Shown in pieces: positions 16,349 through 24,746 of a stretch of DNA of 64,000 nt. Source of the DNA: Elusimicrobiota bacterium (GTDB taxonomy: Bacteria; Elusimicrobiota; Elusimicrobia; UBA1565; UBA9628); contig DAIDHI010000088.1 of NCBI GenBank assembly GCA_027452025.1, positions 1 to 64,000 of the forward strand, written 5' to 3'. Each line of letters opens with the position of its first letter. Within the stretch, counting starts at the first letter, position 1. The notes beneath the pieces are model-generated. The model was given only the letters and a program-made list of their open reading frames with translations. It searched no databases and was not told the DNA's origin. The position numbers were made by a program, and so were the translations under genes.

Positions 16349-17572
16349 ATGCCCCCAGCCCCCGCCGTCGCACGCCCGCAACCAAAGGCCTACGATTTCG
16401 TCAATATCGCTTTCCTGGCGATCACCCCCCTCATCGCCGTGTTGGGGACGGCCGCCTATGTCTGGCGGCAGGGGCTGGTGTGGCAGGACGCGGTTTTGTT
16501 TTTCGTGATGTATTACCTGACCGGGCTGGGGATCACCGCCGGCTATCACCGCTACTACGCCCACCGCACCTATGAGTGCCGCCGGCCGCTGCAGCTGCTC
16601 TATCTCGTCTTCGGCGCCGCGGCCGTGGAGAACTCGGTCTTGAACTGGGCCTCCGATCATCGCGACCACCACCGCTACGTCGACCGGGAAGAGGACCCCT
16701 ACAACATCCTGCGCGGCGGCCTCTACGCCCATGTCGGATGGATCTTTTACAAGGACACCCGGGACCAGAAGCGGCGCTTCCAGAACGTGCCCGATCTCCT
16801 CAAGGATCCCCTCGTGGCCTGGCAGGACCGCTGGTATCTCGCCATCGTGGCTCTGGCGGGGTTCGGCCTGCCCACCCTCGTCGGAGCCCTCTACGGCCGG
16901 CCGCTCGCCGGGCTGCTCATCGGGGGCTTTTTGCGCTGCGTCGTCGTCCAGCACATGACGTTCCTCATCAACTCCGCCGCGCATCTGTGGGGCAGCCGTC
17001 CTTACACGGAGGACAACACGGCGCGCGACAGTTGGTGGCTGGGCCTCTTCACTTTCGGGGAGGGCTACCACAACTTCCACCACAAGTTCCAGGCCGACTA
17101 CCGCAACGGCATCCGCTGGTACCAGTTCGATCTGGGCAAGTGGTGGCTGTTGGCTATGCGCGCCATCGGACAGGCCGACCGGCTCAGGAAGGCGCCCGAG
17201 CCGCTGATTCTCAAGGCCAGGCTCGAGGTTCAGATGCGCCACGTCGAGCAGAAGCTCGCGGCCGCCCAGGCGCCGGAGCGCATGTGGCAGAAGGTCCAGT
17301 CCCGCTTGGAGGCCGGACGCCGGCGGCTGGAGGGCGCTTACGCGCAGTATCAGGTCGCCAAGGCCGAGTATCTGCGCCGCAAGCACGAGTGGTCGGAAGA
17401 CGTCCGCCGCCAGTGGCGCGAGCAGGTGGAAGCGCACCAAGCCGAGTTCGACGACGCGCGCCGCCGCTGGAACGATCTCCTGCGGGCCATGAACCGCATT
17501 CCCCGCCCCTCGGCGCAGACCGCTTTCTCGATGGCCTTCGTCGTCGACCTGCTCAAGTACAAGGTCTGGTAG
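16349..17572 (+). CDS. membrane fatty-acid (acyl-CoA/acyl-lipid) delta-9-type desaturase
   Basis: 407 residues from the ATG at 16349, chosen because GGAGGT lies four bases upstream; the ATG at 16337 would add four residues. The three histidine boxes that bind the diiron centre are present: HRYYAH, HRDHHRYVD and the third in EGYHNFHHKF. Two pairs of membrane helices flank them (IAFLAITPLIAVLGTAAYVW, and the pair near residue 165-205). The enzyme introduces a cis double bond into a saturated acyl chain. The last 110 residues are a charged, helical tail (RRLEGAYAQYQVAKAEYLRR) longer than in typical family members, of unknown role. Confidence 0.92.
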   Translation: MPPAPAVARPQPKAYDFVNIAFLAITPLIAVLGTAAYVWRQGLVWQDAVLFFVMYYLTGLGITAGYHRYYAHRTYECRRPLQLLYLVFGAAAVENSVLNWASDHRDHHRYVDREEDPYNILRGGLYAHVGWIFYKDTRDQKRRFQNVPDLLKDPLVAWQDRWYLAIVALAGFGLPTLVGALYGRPLAGLLIGGFLRCVVVQHMTFLINSAAHLWGSRPYTEDNTARDSWWLGLFTFGEGYHNFHHKFQADYRNGIRWYQFDLGKWWLLAMRAIGQADRLRKAPEPLILKARLEVQMRHVEQKLAAAQAPERMWQKVQSRLEAGRRRLEGAYAQYQVAKAEYLRRKHEWSEDVRRQWREQVEAHQAEFDDARRRWNDLLRAMNRIPRPSAQTAFSMAFVVDLLKYKVW

Positions 17573-17575
17573 GGC

Positions 17576-18466
17576 TCAGATAAAGAGCGCGAGGAAGGAG
17601 TTGACGCGCCGGGCCATGGAGACGAGCAGGCCCGAATACTCGACGGGCCGGGGATAGACTTCCACCCTACGGCGCAGGTCCTGGGCGGCGATCGGGATCG
17701 TGAAGTAGAAGGTCGCGCCGATCCCCCGCCAGCTTTCCGCCCAGATGCGGCCGCCGTGGAGCGTGACCATCATCTTGGCCAGCGTCAGGCCGAGGCCCGT
17801 CCCCGCCGCCGGCTTGGGTCCCGACTGGATGAACATGTCGAAGATCTTCTCGACGTCCTCGGCCGGGATGCCGCGGCCGGTGTCCTTGACCTTGAAGAGG
17901 ATCGTGCCCTCGTGCTCGTAGCGCCCGGGCTGCGCCGAGACGGTGACCGAGCCGCGCGCGGGCGTGAACTTGATGGCGTTGGAAATCAGGTTGACGAGGA
18001 CCTGGACGACGCGCCGGTCCTCGGCGTCGATGCGCGGCAGCGGCTCGCCGTCCTCCTTGACCAGCTTGACGCCGTGGGAGATCGCCACCGAGCGCATGGA
18101 GTCGACGGCCTCCGACAGCAGCTCGCGGGGGTCGCAAGGCTGCTTGTGCAGCTTCATGCGCCCGGCGACGATCTTCGAAAAATCCATGATGTCGTTGACC
18201 AGGCCCTCGAGCCGCGCCGTGTTCTTCACCGCCAGGGTCAGCATCTGTTTTTCGTCGGCGGCCAGGCGGCCCTGGATCTGCTCCTGCAGTATCTCGAGCC
18301 CGAGGCGGATGGCCGTCACGGGAGCGCGCAGCTCGTGGGTCAGGTAGGACGCCGGCAGGCTGTTCGTCTCGGCCTCCTCCGGCGCGGCCGCGGCGGGCGC
18401 CGGCGCCGCTTGCGGGGCGCGCGGCAGCGCCAGGTCCTCCCACATCACTTCGGTCTTGGCGTCCAT
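17576..18466 (-). CDS. soluble sensor histidine kinase
   Basis: 296 residues without membrane segment. A Pro/Ala-rich N-terminal 40 residues are followed by a HisKA domain with phospho-acceptor in YLTHELRAPVTAIRLG and a HATPase_c domain with N box LVNLISNAIKFTP, G1 DTGRGIP and G2 GTGLGLTLAK. No PAS or other sensor domain is evident, so it may be recruited to a partner that provides the signal. No response regulator is adjacent. It converges with the desaturase gene and diverges from the ECF sigma gene. Confidence 0.9.
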   Translation of the reverse strand: MDAKTEVMWEDLALPRAPQAAPAPAAAAPEEAETNSLPASYLTHELRAPVTAIRLGLEILQEQIQGRLAADEKQMLTLAVKNTARLEGLVNDIMDFSKIVAGRMKLHKQPCDPRELLSEAVDSMRSVAISHGVKLVKEDGEPLPRIDAEDRRVVQVLVNLISNAIKFTPARGSVTVSAQPGRYEHEGTILFKVKDTGRGIPAEDVEKIFDMFIQSGPKPAAGTGLGLTLAKMMVTLHGGRIWAESWRGIGATFYFTIPIAAQDLRRRVEVYPRPVEYSGLLVSMARRVNSFLALFI

Positions 18467-18518
18467 CGAGCCTAGCTTAGGGCCCGCGTGTTACAAGGGT
18501 ATTACGGCCGATAGGGAG

Positions 18519-18547
18519 TTGTCAGGCTCGTCGAAGCTGGGTAGAAT
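18519..18547 (+). promoter_or_regulatory. sigma70-type promoter of the ECF sigma operon
   Basis: TTGTCA (18519-18524) and TAGAAT (18542-18547) are 17 bases apart. About 45 bases of leader precede the sigma-factor ATG, making this one of the few leadered promoters here. Confidence 0.7.
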
Positions 18548-18598
18548 CGGGAACTAAAAGGCCCCCTCATACGTATACCTTGTAGAGGCCAGCGCCAT

Positions 18599-19129
18599 AT
18601 GTTAGACCGGTTCATCGCGGACTACTCGGAGAAGGGCTACCAATTCGCGTTTCGCCTTTGCGGCAACGCCGAGGAGGCCCGGGAACTCGTCCAGGAGACG
18701 TTCGTGCGGGTGATGAGCAAGTGGGATCAATACGATCCGGCGCAGTCGCTGGAAGGCTACTTCATCAGCATCCTGCGCAACCTCTATTACGACGGCCTGC
18801 GCCGCTTCGACCGGCGCAACCTCTGCTCGCTCGACGCTCCTCCCGAGGCGGACGGCGCGGCGCTGTCCGATCGCCTCGCCGACGGCGAGGAAGCCCTGCT
18901 CGACCGCCTGGAGCGGCGCGAGGCCGAAGAGCAGGTCCAGACGGCGCTCAAGGGGCTGGCCGCCGAGCAGCGCGCGATCCTGGAGCTTTCCGATGTGCAA
19001 GGGTTGTCCTATGACCAGATCGCCGCCGTGCTGGACTGCCCGGTGGGCACGGTGCGCTCGCGCCTCAGCCGCGCGCGGCGCGCCCTGCGCGAAAAGCTTT
19101 TGACGTCGTCCGAGGTGGTGAACCGATGA
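18599..19129 (+). CDS. ECF-family RNA polymerase sigma factor
   Basis: 176 residues with the two-domain plan of group 4 sigma factors. Region 2 is at residues about 5-70 (EEARELVQETFVRVMSKWDQYDP; LRNLYYDGLRR) and region 4 at about 110-165 (LKGLAAEQRAILELSDVQGLSYDQIAAVLDCPVGTVRSRLSRARRAL, the -35 binding helix-turn-helix). Its stop overlaps the anti-sigma start by four bases (ATGA), typical of sigma/anti-sigma pairs. It presumably switches on envelope-stress or similar genes when the anti-sigma factor is inactivated. Confidence 0.95.
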   Translation: MLDRFIADYSEKGYQFAFRLCGNAEEARELVQETFVRVMSKWDQYDPAQSLEGYFISILRNLYYDGLRRFDRRNLCSLDAPPEADGAALSDRLADGEEALLDRLERREAEEQVQTALKGLAAEQRAILELSDVQGLSYDQIAAVLDCPVGTVRSRLSRARRALREKLLTSSEVVNR

Positions 19130-19599
19130 CTTGCGACTATCCCGAGATCGAAGACTGCCTCGAGGCCTATGCGGACGCCGAGCTGGCGCCGGCCGAGCGG
19201 CGGGGCCTGGAGGAGCACGCGCGCGGCTGTCCGGAGTGCCGCCGGCGCTTGGCGCTGGCCCTGGCGCTGAAGGCCGCGGTGCGCAGGGCTCCCGCCCCCG
19301 CGATGCCGCCGGAGCTGGCGGCCTCCTTGCACGCGCGCGCGCAGCGGCTTTCGCGGCCGCCTATTTGGCGCGTCTGGCTTGCGGGGCTGCGCGCGCGCCG
19401 TCCCGCCGCCTATGGTCTTGCCGCCGGCTTCGCGGCCGCCGCGGCCTTGCTCGTCGTCCGGCTGGCTCAGCCGGAGACGGTCACGCTGCCGCTGGACGTG
19501 CTCTTGGCCGCTCATGGAGACTGCGTGCGCGCGATGCCTTTGGCCCCGGAGGCGGCGATCTTGTCCCAGCTCCCCGGCCGCTGGGAGGGCCCGCGATGA
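19126..19599 (+). CDS. membrane-anchored zinc-finger anti-sigma factor
   Basis: 157 residues. The N-terminus carries a ZAS-type motif, His31-x3-Cys35-x2-Cys38 (EEHARGCPECRR), which binds zinc and clamps the sigma factor. One membrane helix lies at about residues 93-110 (YGLAAGFAAAAALLVV), leaving a periplasmic tail of about 45 residues. It is translationally coupled on both sides (ATGA), between the sigma gene and a MucB/RseB-like gene. Regulation by proteolysis, as in RseA, is likely but not shown. Confidence 0.9.
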   Translation: MTCDYPEIEDCLEAYADAELAPAERRGLEEHARGCPECRRRLALALALKAAVRRAPAPAMPPELAASLHARAQRLSRPPIWRVWLAGLRARRPAAYGLAAGFAAAAALLVVRLAQPETVTLPLDVLLAAHGDCVRAMPLAPEAAILSQLPGRWEGPR

Positions 19600-20633
19600 G
19601 GCCACGGCGCGCGGCCCAGCTTGCGGTCGTGCTGGCGGCGGCGCTCGGGGTTCCGGCGCGCGCCCGCTGGCGGCGCGCCCCGGCGCCGCCAGACGCCATG
19701 GCCGCGCTCGCGAGGGCCGCCGCGCCGGAGGTCTCGTCCTACGCCGGGCGCCTGCGGGTGGAGGTTTACGGCCAAGGAGTCTCCGAGCCTCGGGAACTCC
19801 GGGTGCGTTTCCAGGCGCCGGACCGTTACCGGCGGGAGATCCTGGACGGCGACGGACGGGTCGTCATCCTTATCGTCAGCGACGGCGCGACGGAGTGGAT
19901 TTACGATAAGTCCAAGGGCAAGGTCTGGGAAGGCGAAGCCTCGGGGACCGGACAGCGCCAGTTCGGCTCGCAGGACGCGCTCGAGCTCATCCGCGCCAAT
20001 TACGACGCCAAGGTCGCCAACGGGCCTAAGGTGGCCCGGCGAAAGACGTGGATCGTGTCGCTGCGTTCGAAGGCGGACCATAAGCTCAAGCGGAGGCTGT
20101 GGCTGGACCGCAAGACGGGGCTGATCTTGCGCAGCGAGGAGTTCCTGCCCGATGGCTCGCTGTCGTCGTCGATGGCGTTTTCGAAGATCGCGTTCAATCG
20201 TCGCCAGAAGGAGGCCGCGTTCCGGTTCAAGCCCCCCCGCGGCGCCGTCGTGGTCCGGCGGCTGGAGCCCGATCCGGTGAGCTTGGGCCAGGCCAAGGCG
20301 GCCTCGGGGATGGACCCCAGGCTGCCCGCCTGGCTGCCGCCCGGCTACGTCTTCGAAAGCCTCGACGTCCTTCCGCGCGGCGGCCGCAATATCATCCATT
20401 ACCGCTTCTCCGACGGCATCAACGTCGTGTCCCTGTTCCAATGCCCGCCCCACGTCCGGCTCGACCTGGGGCCCAAGGCCGGGCAGACGGTGCAGCTGGG
20501 TTCCGGTCCCGGAGTGCTCGAATGGACCAACGAGGGCGAAGTGCTCGGCTGGTCCTCGGGGGCCGATAAGTTCGTGCTCATCGGCCCGATCGGCTCGAGC
20601 GACCTGGAGAGGATCGCGGACTCGATCCGCTGA
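19596..20633 (+). CDS. MucB/RseB-like periplasmic sigma-regulatory protein
   Basis: 345 residues from the ATG at 19596 that overlaps the anti-sigma stop. It has a signal-like N-terminus (AAQLAVVLAAALGVPARA), a LolA/RseB-fold N-terminal domain (SYAGRLRVEVYGQGVSEPRELRVRF..., KLKRRLWLDRKTGLILRSE), and a C-terminal domain including LPAWLPPGYVFESLDVLPRGG, which is typical of MucB_RseB_C. In the classic system RseB binds the periplasmic tail of the anti-sigma factor and senses lipopolysaccharide or lipoproteins. The three-gene order here is the same as in rpoE-rseA-rseB. Confidence 0.88.
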   Translation: MRPRRAAQLAVVLAAALGVPARARWRRAPAPPDAMAALARAAAPEVSSYAGRLRVEVYGQGVSEPRELRVRFQAPDRYRREILDGDGRVVILIVSDGATEWIYDKSKGKVWEGEASGTGQRQFGSQDALELIRANYDAKVANGPKVARRKTWIVSLRSKADHKLKRRLWLDRKTGLILRSEEFLPDGSLSSSMAFSKIAFNRRQKEAAFRFKPPRGAVVVRRLEPDPVSLGQAKAASGMDPRLPAWLPPGYVFESLDVLPRGGRNIIHYRFSDGINVVSLFQCPPHVRLDLGPKAGQTVQLGSGPGVLEWTNEGEVLGWSSGADKFVLIGPIGSSDLERIADSIR

Positions 20634-20636
20634 GCC

Positions 20637-21266
20637 ATGACGGAAAGCCCGCGCGAGAAGCTCGAGCGCGCTTGCGCGGAGGCCCTAAGCGACGCGGAGC
20701 TGCTGTCGATCCTCGTGGGCGACGCGGCGCAGGCCGTGCTCGGCGCCTTTCCGCAGGGACTCGACGGCGCCGATCACCGGGAACTTTGCCGGCTCAAGGG
20801 CGTGGGCCGCCGCAGGGCCGCGGCCTTGACGGCCGCCCTCGAGCTCGGACGGCGGCTGCGCGGCCCCGACGCCCGCCCGGTGCTCGATCGTCCCGACCGC
20901 GTCGCCGAGCAAGTTCCCTTCGCCACGCGCTGCGCCCGCAAGGAGCACTTCCTGGCCTACTACCTCAACGCCCGCAGCCAGCTCGTCCACGCGGAGACGG
21001 TCTCGATCGGGACGCTCTCGGCGAGCCTGGTCCATCCCCGCGAGGTCTTCAGCCCATCCTTGTTCTGCGCCGCCGCGGCCGTCGTCGTCGCCCACAACCA
21101 TCCTTCCGGCGACTGCAGCCCGTCTCCCGAGGACAAGGACGCGACGAGGCGGCTGGCCAAGGCCGGCGAGCTCTTGGGCGTGCCCCTGCTCGACCACGTC
21201 ATCGTCAGCGGCCGGGGTTTTTTCAGCTTCAGAGAGCACGGCCTGCTGCCGGGGCCGCATTCTTGA
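20637..21266 (+). CDS. radC: RadC family JAMM/MPN protein
   Basis: 209 residues. An N-terminal helix-hairpin-helix segment (CRLKGVGRRRAAALTAALELGRRL) precedes the JAB/MPN domain with the metal-binding motif HNHPSGDCSPSPED and a preceding catalytic Glu in CARKEHFLAYYL. RadC proteins are linked to DNA repair or recombination by name, but the biochemical function is unsettled. It starts three bases after the RseB-like gene. Its last codons contain the -35 box of the next gene. Confidence 0.93.
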   Translation: MTESPREKLERACAEALSDAELLSILVGDAAQAVLGAFPQGLDGADHRELCRLKGVGRRRAAALTAALELGRRLRGPDARPVLDRPDRVAEQVPFATRCARKEHFLAYYLNARSQLVHAETVSIGTLSASLVHPREVFSPSLFCAAAAVVVAHNHPSGDCSPSPEDKDATRRLAKAGELLGVPLLDHVIVSGRGFFSFREHGLLPGPHS

Positions 21267-21291
21267 CAGAGGGCCGCCGCCCGGGTATATC
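21263..21291 (+). promoter_or_regulatory. sigma70-type promoter for the TPR lipoprotein gene
   Basis: Perfect TTGACA (21263-21268), 17-base spacer, TATATC (21286-21291). Only six bases separate it from the GTG start, so the transcript should be leaderless. The -35 box lies inside the end of radC. Confidence 0.7.
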
Positions 21292-21297
21292 TTCTGC

Positions 21298-22083
21298 GTG
21301 AGGGCCCTGCCCCTGCTTCTCTTGTGCGCCGCGCTCTCGGCCTGCGACTCCTATCTCTATCGCAGCGCGCGCTTCTTCGACGGCCTGCAGCGCTACGGGC
21401 GCGCAGTGGAGGACTACGAGGCCTTCCTGCGGCGGCAGCCCTCGGGGCCGCGGGCCGTCGAGGCCCACTTGCGCGCCGGCTGGATCTATGCCCGAGTCCT
21501 CGGGGCCTGCCCGCAGGCGCGCGGGCACTGGGAGGCGGCGGCTCGCCTGGCGCCGTTCTCGTCGCCGCAAGCGGGCCGGGCCAGGGACCTTCTTTTGTCG
21601 TGCCCGGACTATTTTCCCACCGAGGACGGCCGGTCGTGGACCTACGGCGACAGCGCCAGCCGCGGCCGGGCGATGCGGCTCGAATGGATCGCGCGCGGCC
21701 AAGCCATCTCTCAGGAGCTGTTCGCGGGCGCCAAGAGGGTCCGATCGGTCGAGGCGCGCTACGAGCGAACGGACTGGGAGATTCGGGAGCTCTCGGGCGG
21801 ACGCAGTCGCGCCATCTTGCGCTACCCGTTCCAAACGGGAGAATCCTGGACCTCCGGCCGGGGCGGCGAGCTGGAACGCTTCCGCATCGTGGCCGATGAC
21901 GCCGTCGTCAAGACCGCCGCGGGCACGTTCCAAGGCTGCTTGAAGGTGCGGGACTTCCGGCCGTCCTTCTCGACCTCCTGGACCTTCGACTATTACGCGC
22001 CCGGAGTCGGCAAGGTCAAGACGACGATCGCCGGCCCGGGCTTCGAGAATCCCGACACCGAGCTCCTGCGCTACTCCGACTGA
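21298..22083 (+). CDS. TPR-containing lipoprotein, function unknown
   Basis: 261 residues with a GTG start. The signal peptide ends in a lipobox (LCAALSAC), so it is a predicted lipoprotein. Residues about 30-95 look like two TPR helical hairpins (YGRAVEDYEAFLRRQP; GACPQARGHWEAAARLAP). The rest is a beta-rich domain with a YYAPGVGKVKTTI segment seen in many secreted domains of unknown function. No homologue is named with confidence. The promoter with perfect -35 box ends six bases before the start codon. Confidence 0.75.
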   Translation: MRALPLLLLCAALSACDSYLYRSARFFDGLQRYGRAVEDYEAFLRRQPSGPRAVEAHLRAGWIYARVLGACPQARGHWEAAARLAPFSSPQAGRARDLLLSCPDYFPTEDGRSWTYGDSASRGRAMRLEWIARGQAISQELFAGAKRVRSVEARYERTDWEIRELSGGRSRAILRYPFQTGESWTSGRGGELERFRIVADDAVVKTAAGTFQGCLKVRDFRPSFSTSWTFDYYAPGVGKVKTTIAGPGFENPDTELLRYSD

Positions 22084-22099
22084 GCCCGCCGGATAATGA

Positions 22100-22105
22100 T
22101 AAAAT
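22100..22105 (+). promoter_or_regulatory. -10-like box (TAAAAT) of the nuclease gene
   Basis: TAAAAT nine bases before the ATG, with no convincing -35 hexamer. Confidence 0.4.
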
Positions 22106-22114
22106 AGGCCGTCC

Positions 22115-23266
22115 ATGGAGCTGCCCCGGCCGCTGTCGCACTCGTCGATGTATCTCTTCAACGAGTGCCCCCGGAAATACAAGTTCAAGTATGTCGACCG
22201 CATCCCGGAAAAGCCCCGGCACTTCTTTTCCTTCGGCAGCAGCGTGCACGCCGCTCTCGAGTTCTTCTACGGCGTCAAGTCGCTGCCCGCGCCTTCCCTC
22301 GAGCAGCTCCTGGCCGCCTACAAGGAGCATTGGATCTCGGCCGGCTACAAGGATCCGGCCCAGGAGCAGCAGTATTTCGAGGACGGCAAGCAGATCCTGA
22401 TTTCCTTCCATCAAAAGCACGTCCGCGACTTCGCCCTGCCCTACTTCGTGGAGTATTCGTTCAACTTCTCCGTCGAGGGCGTGCCGGTGACGGGCAAGGT
22501 CGACCGCATCGACAAGCTCGAGGACGGCACCCTCAGCATCGTCGATTACAAGACCGGCAAAGCCCTCGCCAAAGGCCGCGTTCAGACCGACGGCCAGCTC
22601 ACGATGTATCAGCTCGCCTGCGAACAGCTCTTGGGCGCCAAGGTCTCGCGTCTGGCGTTTTATCACCTGCCCAGCCTCACGCAGCAGGCGGTGGAGCGGC
22701 ACGACGACGGCCTCGTCGACGGCCTCAAGCGCAGGATCACAGCGACGGCCGAGGCGATCGTCTCCGAGAAGTTCGACCCGACCCCCGACGAGTCCAAGTG
22801 CCGCTGGTGCGACTACAAGCCGATCTGCCCCGTCTTCAAGCATCAGTTTTCCTCGCGCCAGCAGGAGCTGGTCCTGGCCCGCGCCGAGCCCGAGCCCGAC
22901 GAGGATGTCTCGGCGCTCGTCGATCGCCTGGGCGAGCTCCAGGAAAAGAGCGAGGAGCTCCGCTCCGAGCTCGAGGGCGCCAAGAAGGGCCTCGCCGAGC
23001 TGCTCGAGCGCAAAGGCTATTCCCGGGCGTTCGGAAAGCGCTTCGAGGTGCTCAAGAGCACGGCGAGGCGCTGGGAGTTCTCCGACAAGAAGAAGGTCCT
23101 CGAGATCTTGACGAAGGCCGGGCTCTACGAAAAAGTCCTCGCTCCTTCCGCCCCCAAGGTGGAGCAGCTGATGTCCGACCCGGGCCTCGATGCCGCCGTG
23201 CGCGAGCGCCTGGGCGAGCTCGCCTCCAAGATCGAGACCGCCGAGCTCAAGCTCAAGCCTCTCTAG
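22115..23266 (+). CDS. RecB/Cas4-type PD-(D/E)XK nuclease family protein
   Basis: 383 residues. It starts with the RecB-type motif LSHSSMYLFNECPRKYKFKYV, then GSSVHAALEFFY, the catalytic core GKVDRIDKLEDGTLSIVDYKTGKA (Asp, Asp-x-Lys) and QLTMYQLACEQ. The iron-sulphur-type cysteines of the AddB/Cas4 class are partly present (NECP; CRWCDYKPICPVF), suggesting a 4Fe-4S cluster. The C-terminal 120 residues form a coiled coil (LGELQEKSEELRSELEGAKKGLAELLER) that is not part of the family core. It probably acts in DNA processing or repair. No CRISPR array is nearby. Confidence 0.88.
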   Translation: MELPRPLSHSSMYLFNECPRKYKFKYVDRIPEKPRHFFSFGSSVHAALEFFYGVKSLPAPSLEQLLAAYKEHWISAGYKDPAQEQQYFEDGKQILISFHQKHVRDFALPYFVEYSFNFSVEGVPVTGKVDRIDKLEDGTLSIVDYKTGKALAKGRVQTDGQLTMYQLACEQLLGAKVSRLAFYHLPSLTQQAVERHDDGLVDGLKRRITATAEAIVSEKFDPTPDESKCRWCDYKPICPVFKHQFSSRQQELVLARAEPEPDEDVSALVDRLGELQEKSEELRSELEGAKKGLAELLERKGYSRAFGKRFEVLKSTARRWEFSDKKKVLEILTKAGLYEKVLAPSAPKVEQLMSDPGLDAAVRERLGELASKIETAELKLKPL

Positions 23267-23270
23267 GCGC

Positions 23271-24746
23271 ATGGGCCTGGAAGTCATCGTCGCGCTGGAC
23301 CAGGGCAGCGGCAGCTCGCGCGCCATCGCCTTCGACCGCCGCGGCCGGGCCGTGGCCCGCGCGCAATCCCCGGTGCGCTCGTTCTTTCCCAAGGCCGGGT
23401 TCTGCGAGCACGATTCGGTCGAGATTGCGCTGACCCAGGAGGGAGTGCTTCGGGCGGTGATCGAGCGCCTGCCCCGAGCCGCCGAGGTCGTCGCTCTCGG
23501 GCTGGCGTGCCAGCGGTCGACCGTGATCTTTTGGGACTGCCGAACGGGCCGGCCGGCGCCTCGCTGCCCCACCTGGCAGGACGGTCGGGCGGCGGGCCTC
23601 GTGGCCGGACTGGGAAGGCATGACGCGCTGGTGCGCCGCAGGACCGGCCTCTACTTGACTCCGTATTACTCCGCGCCCAAGATCCGCTGGGCGCTCGAGC
23701 ACGACGCTCGCGTGCGCAAGCTTGCGGGCGCGGGTCGCCTGCGCGCCGGTCCGGTCTCCTCATTCCTGCTCTGGCGCCTGACCAAGGGCGAAGTCTTCGC
23801 CTGCGACCCTTCCCTGGCGCAGCGCATGCTGCTGCTGGACCTGGCCGCGGGGTCCTGGTCGCCGGACCTCCTGGCGCTGTTCGGCATCGACGCGACCGCG
23901 CTGCCCGCGGTCGTTCCGTCGGCGGGCCAATTGTGCGTCCTGGAAGTCGCCGGCCGGCGCATCCCGGTCATGTCGTTCCTAGGCGACCAGCAGGCCGCCG
24001 CGATCGGGCTCGGCGGGCGCGCGGCCGGTTCGGCCGTCGCCAATTACGGGACGGGCGCGTTTATGCTGCGCAATACCGGCGTCAAAGCCCGGCGCGCGCC
24101 GGGGCTGCTGACCTCGGCGGGCTGGAAGACGCCGGACGGACGCGTTTGCTTCCTCGAGGAGGGCACCGTGCACGCAGCCGGCTCCTCCATCACTTGGCTG
24201 CGCGAGAAGCTGGCGTTGCTGCCGCCGTCGGAGAACGGCATAGATGCCGCCTGCCGGGCGTCTCGCGAGCGGGTCTGGGCCCTGCCGGCGATCGGGGGGC
24301 TCGGAGCGCCCCGGTGGGATTATCGCACTCCAGCGGTCTTTTTCGGGCTGACCTCTCAGACGCGGCCGCAGGACCTGGTTCGCGGCGTCGTCGAAGGGCT
24401 GGCGTTCCTGATGGCCGATATAGCCCAGGCGATGAGGAGAGGCGGCGCCCCTGTCCGCAGCCTCAAGGCGTCCGGAGGCTTGTCGCGCAGCGACTATCTC
24501 ATGCAGTTCCAGGCCGACATTCTGGGGGCGCGCGTGGAGCGCTGCGCCGAGCTCGAAGCGACGGCTCGGGGCGCGGCCTCCTTGGCGGCCGAGGCTCTGG
24601 GCGAGCGCGCTTGGGCCAGGGTGCTGGGCTCTCCCAGGATCGAGCGCGCGTTTTCCCCCCGCATGGCCGGCGCCGAGCGCTCCAGGCTGCGCTCGTTCTG
24701 GCGCGGCTTCGTCGACGCCCAGGCGGCGCTCAGCCGGCTAAGTTGA
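23271..24746 (+). CDS. FGGY-family carbohydrate kinase, glycerol kinase-like
   Basis: 491 residues from the ATG four bases after the nuclease stop. The GlpK-type landmarks are clear: VALDQGSGSSRAIAFD, FLGDQQAAAIGLGG, ANYGTGAFMLRNTG and LKASGGLSRSDYLMQFQADILG. The fold phosphorylates glycerol or a related sugar alcohol with ATP. The sequence is diverged (GSGSS instead of GTTSS in the phosphate loop) and no glpF or glpD lies near, so another polyol substrate is possible. Its 3' end overlaps the convergent HAD gene by 17 bases. Confidence 0.82.
   Translation: MGLEVIVALDQGSGSSRAIAFDRRGRAVARAQSPVRSFFPKAGFCEHDSVEIALTQEGVLRAVIERLPRAAEVVALGLACQRSTVIFWDCRTGRPAPRCPTWQDGRAAGLVAGLGRHDALVRRRTGLYLTPYYSAPKIRWALEHDARVRKLAGAGRLRAGPVSSFLLWRLTKGEVFACDPSLAQRMLLLDLAAGSWSPDLLALFGIDATALPAVVPSAGQLCVLEVAGRRIPVMSFLGDQQAAAIGLGGRAAGSAVANYGTGAFMLRNTGVKARRAPGLLTSAGWKTPDGRVCFLEEGTVHAAGSSITWLREKLALLPPSENGIDAACRASRERVWALPAIGGLGAPRWDYRTPAVFFGLTSQTRPQDLVRGVVEGLAFLMADIAQAMRRGGAPVRSLKASGGLSRSDYLMQFQADILGARVERCAELEATARGAASLAAEALGERAWARVLGSPRIERAFSPRMAGAERSRLRSFWRGFVDAQAALSRLS

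Noticed and set aside
22115-23266. Cas4 of a CRISPR system
   Set aside because: No cas1, cas2 or array in the window; the long coiled-coil C-terminus and gene context fit a general RecB-type nuclease.
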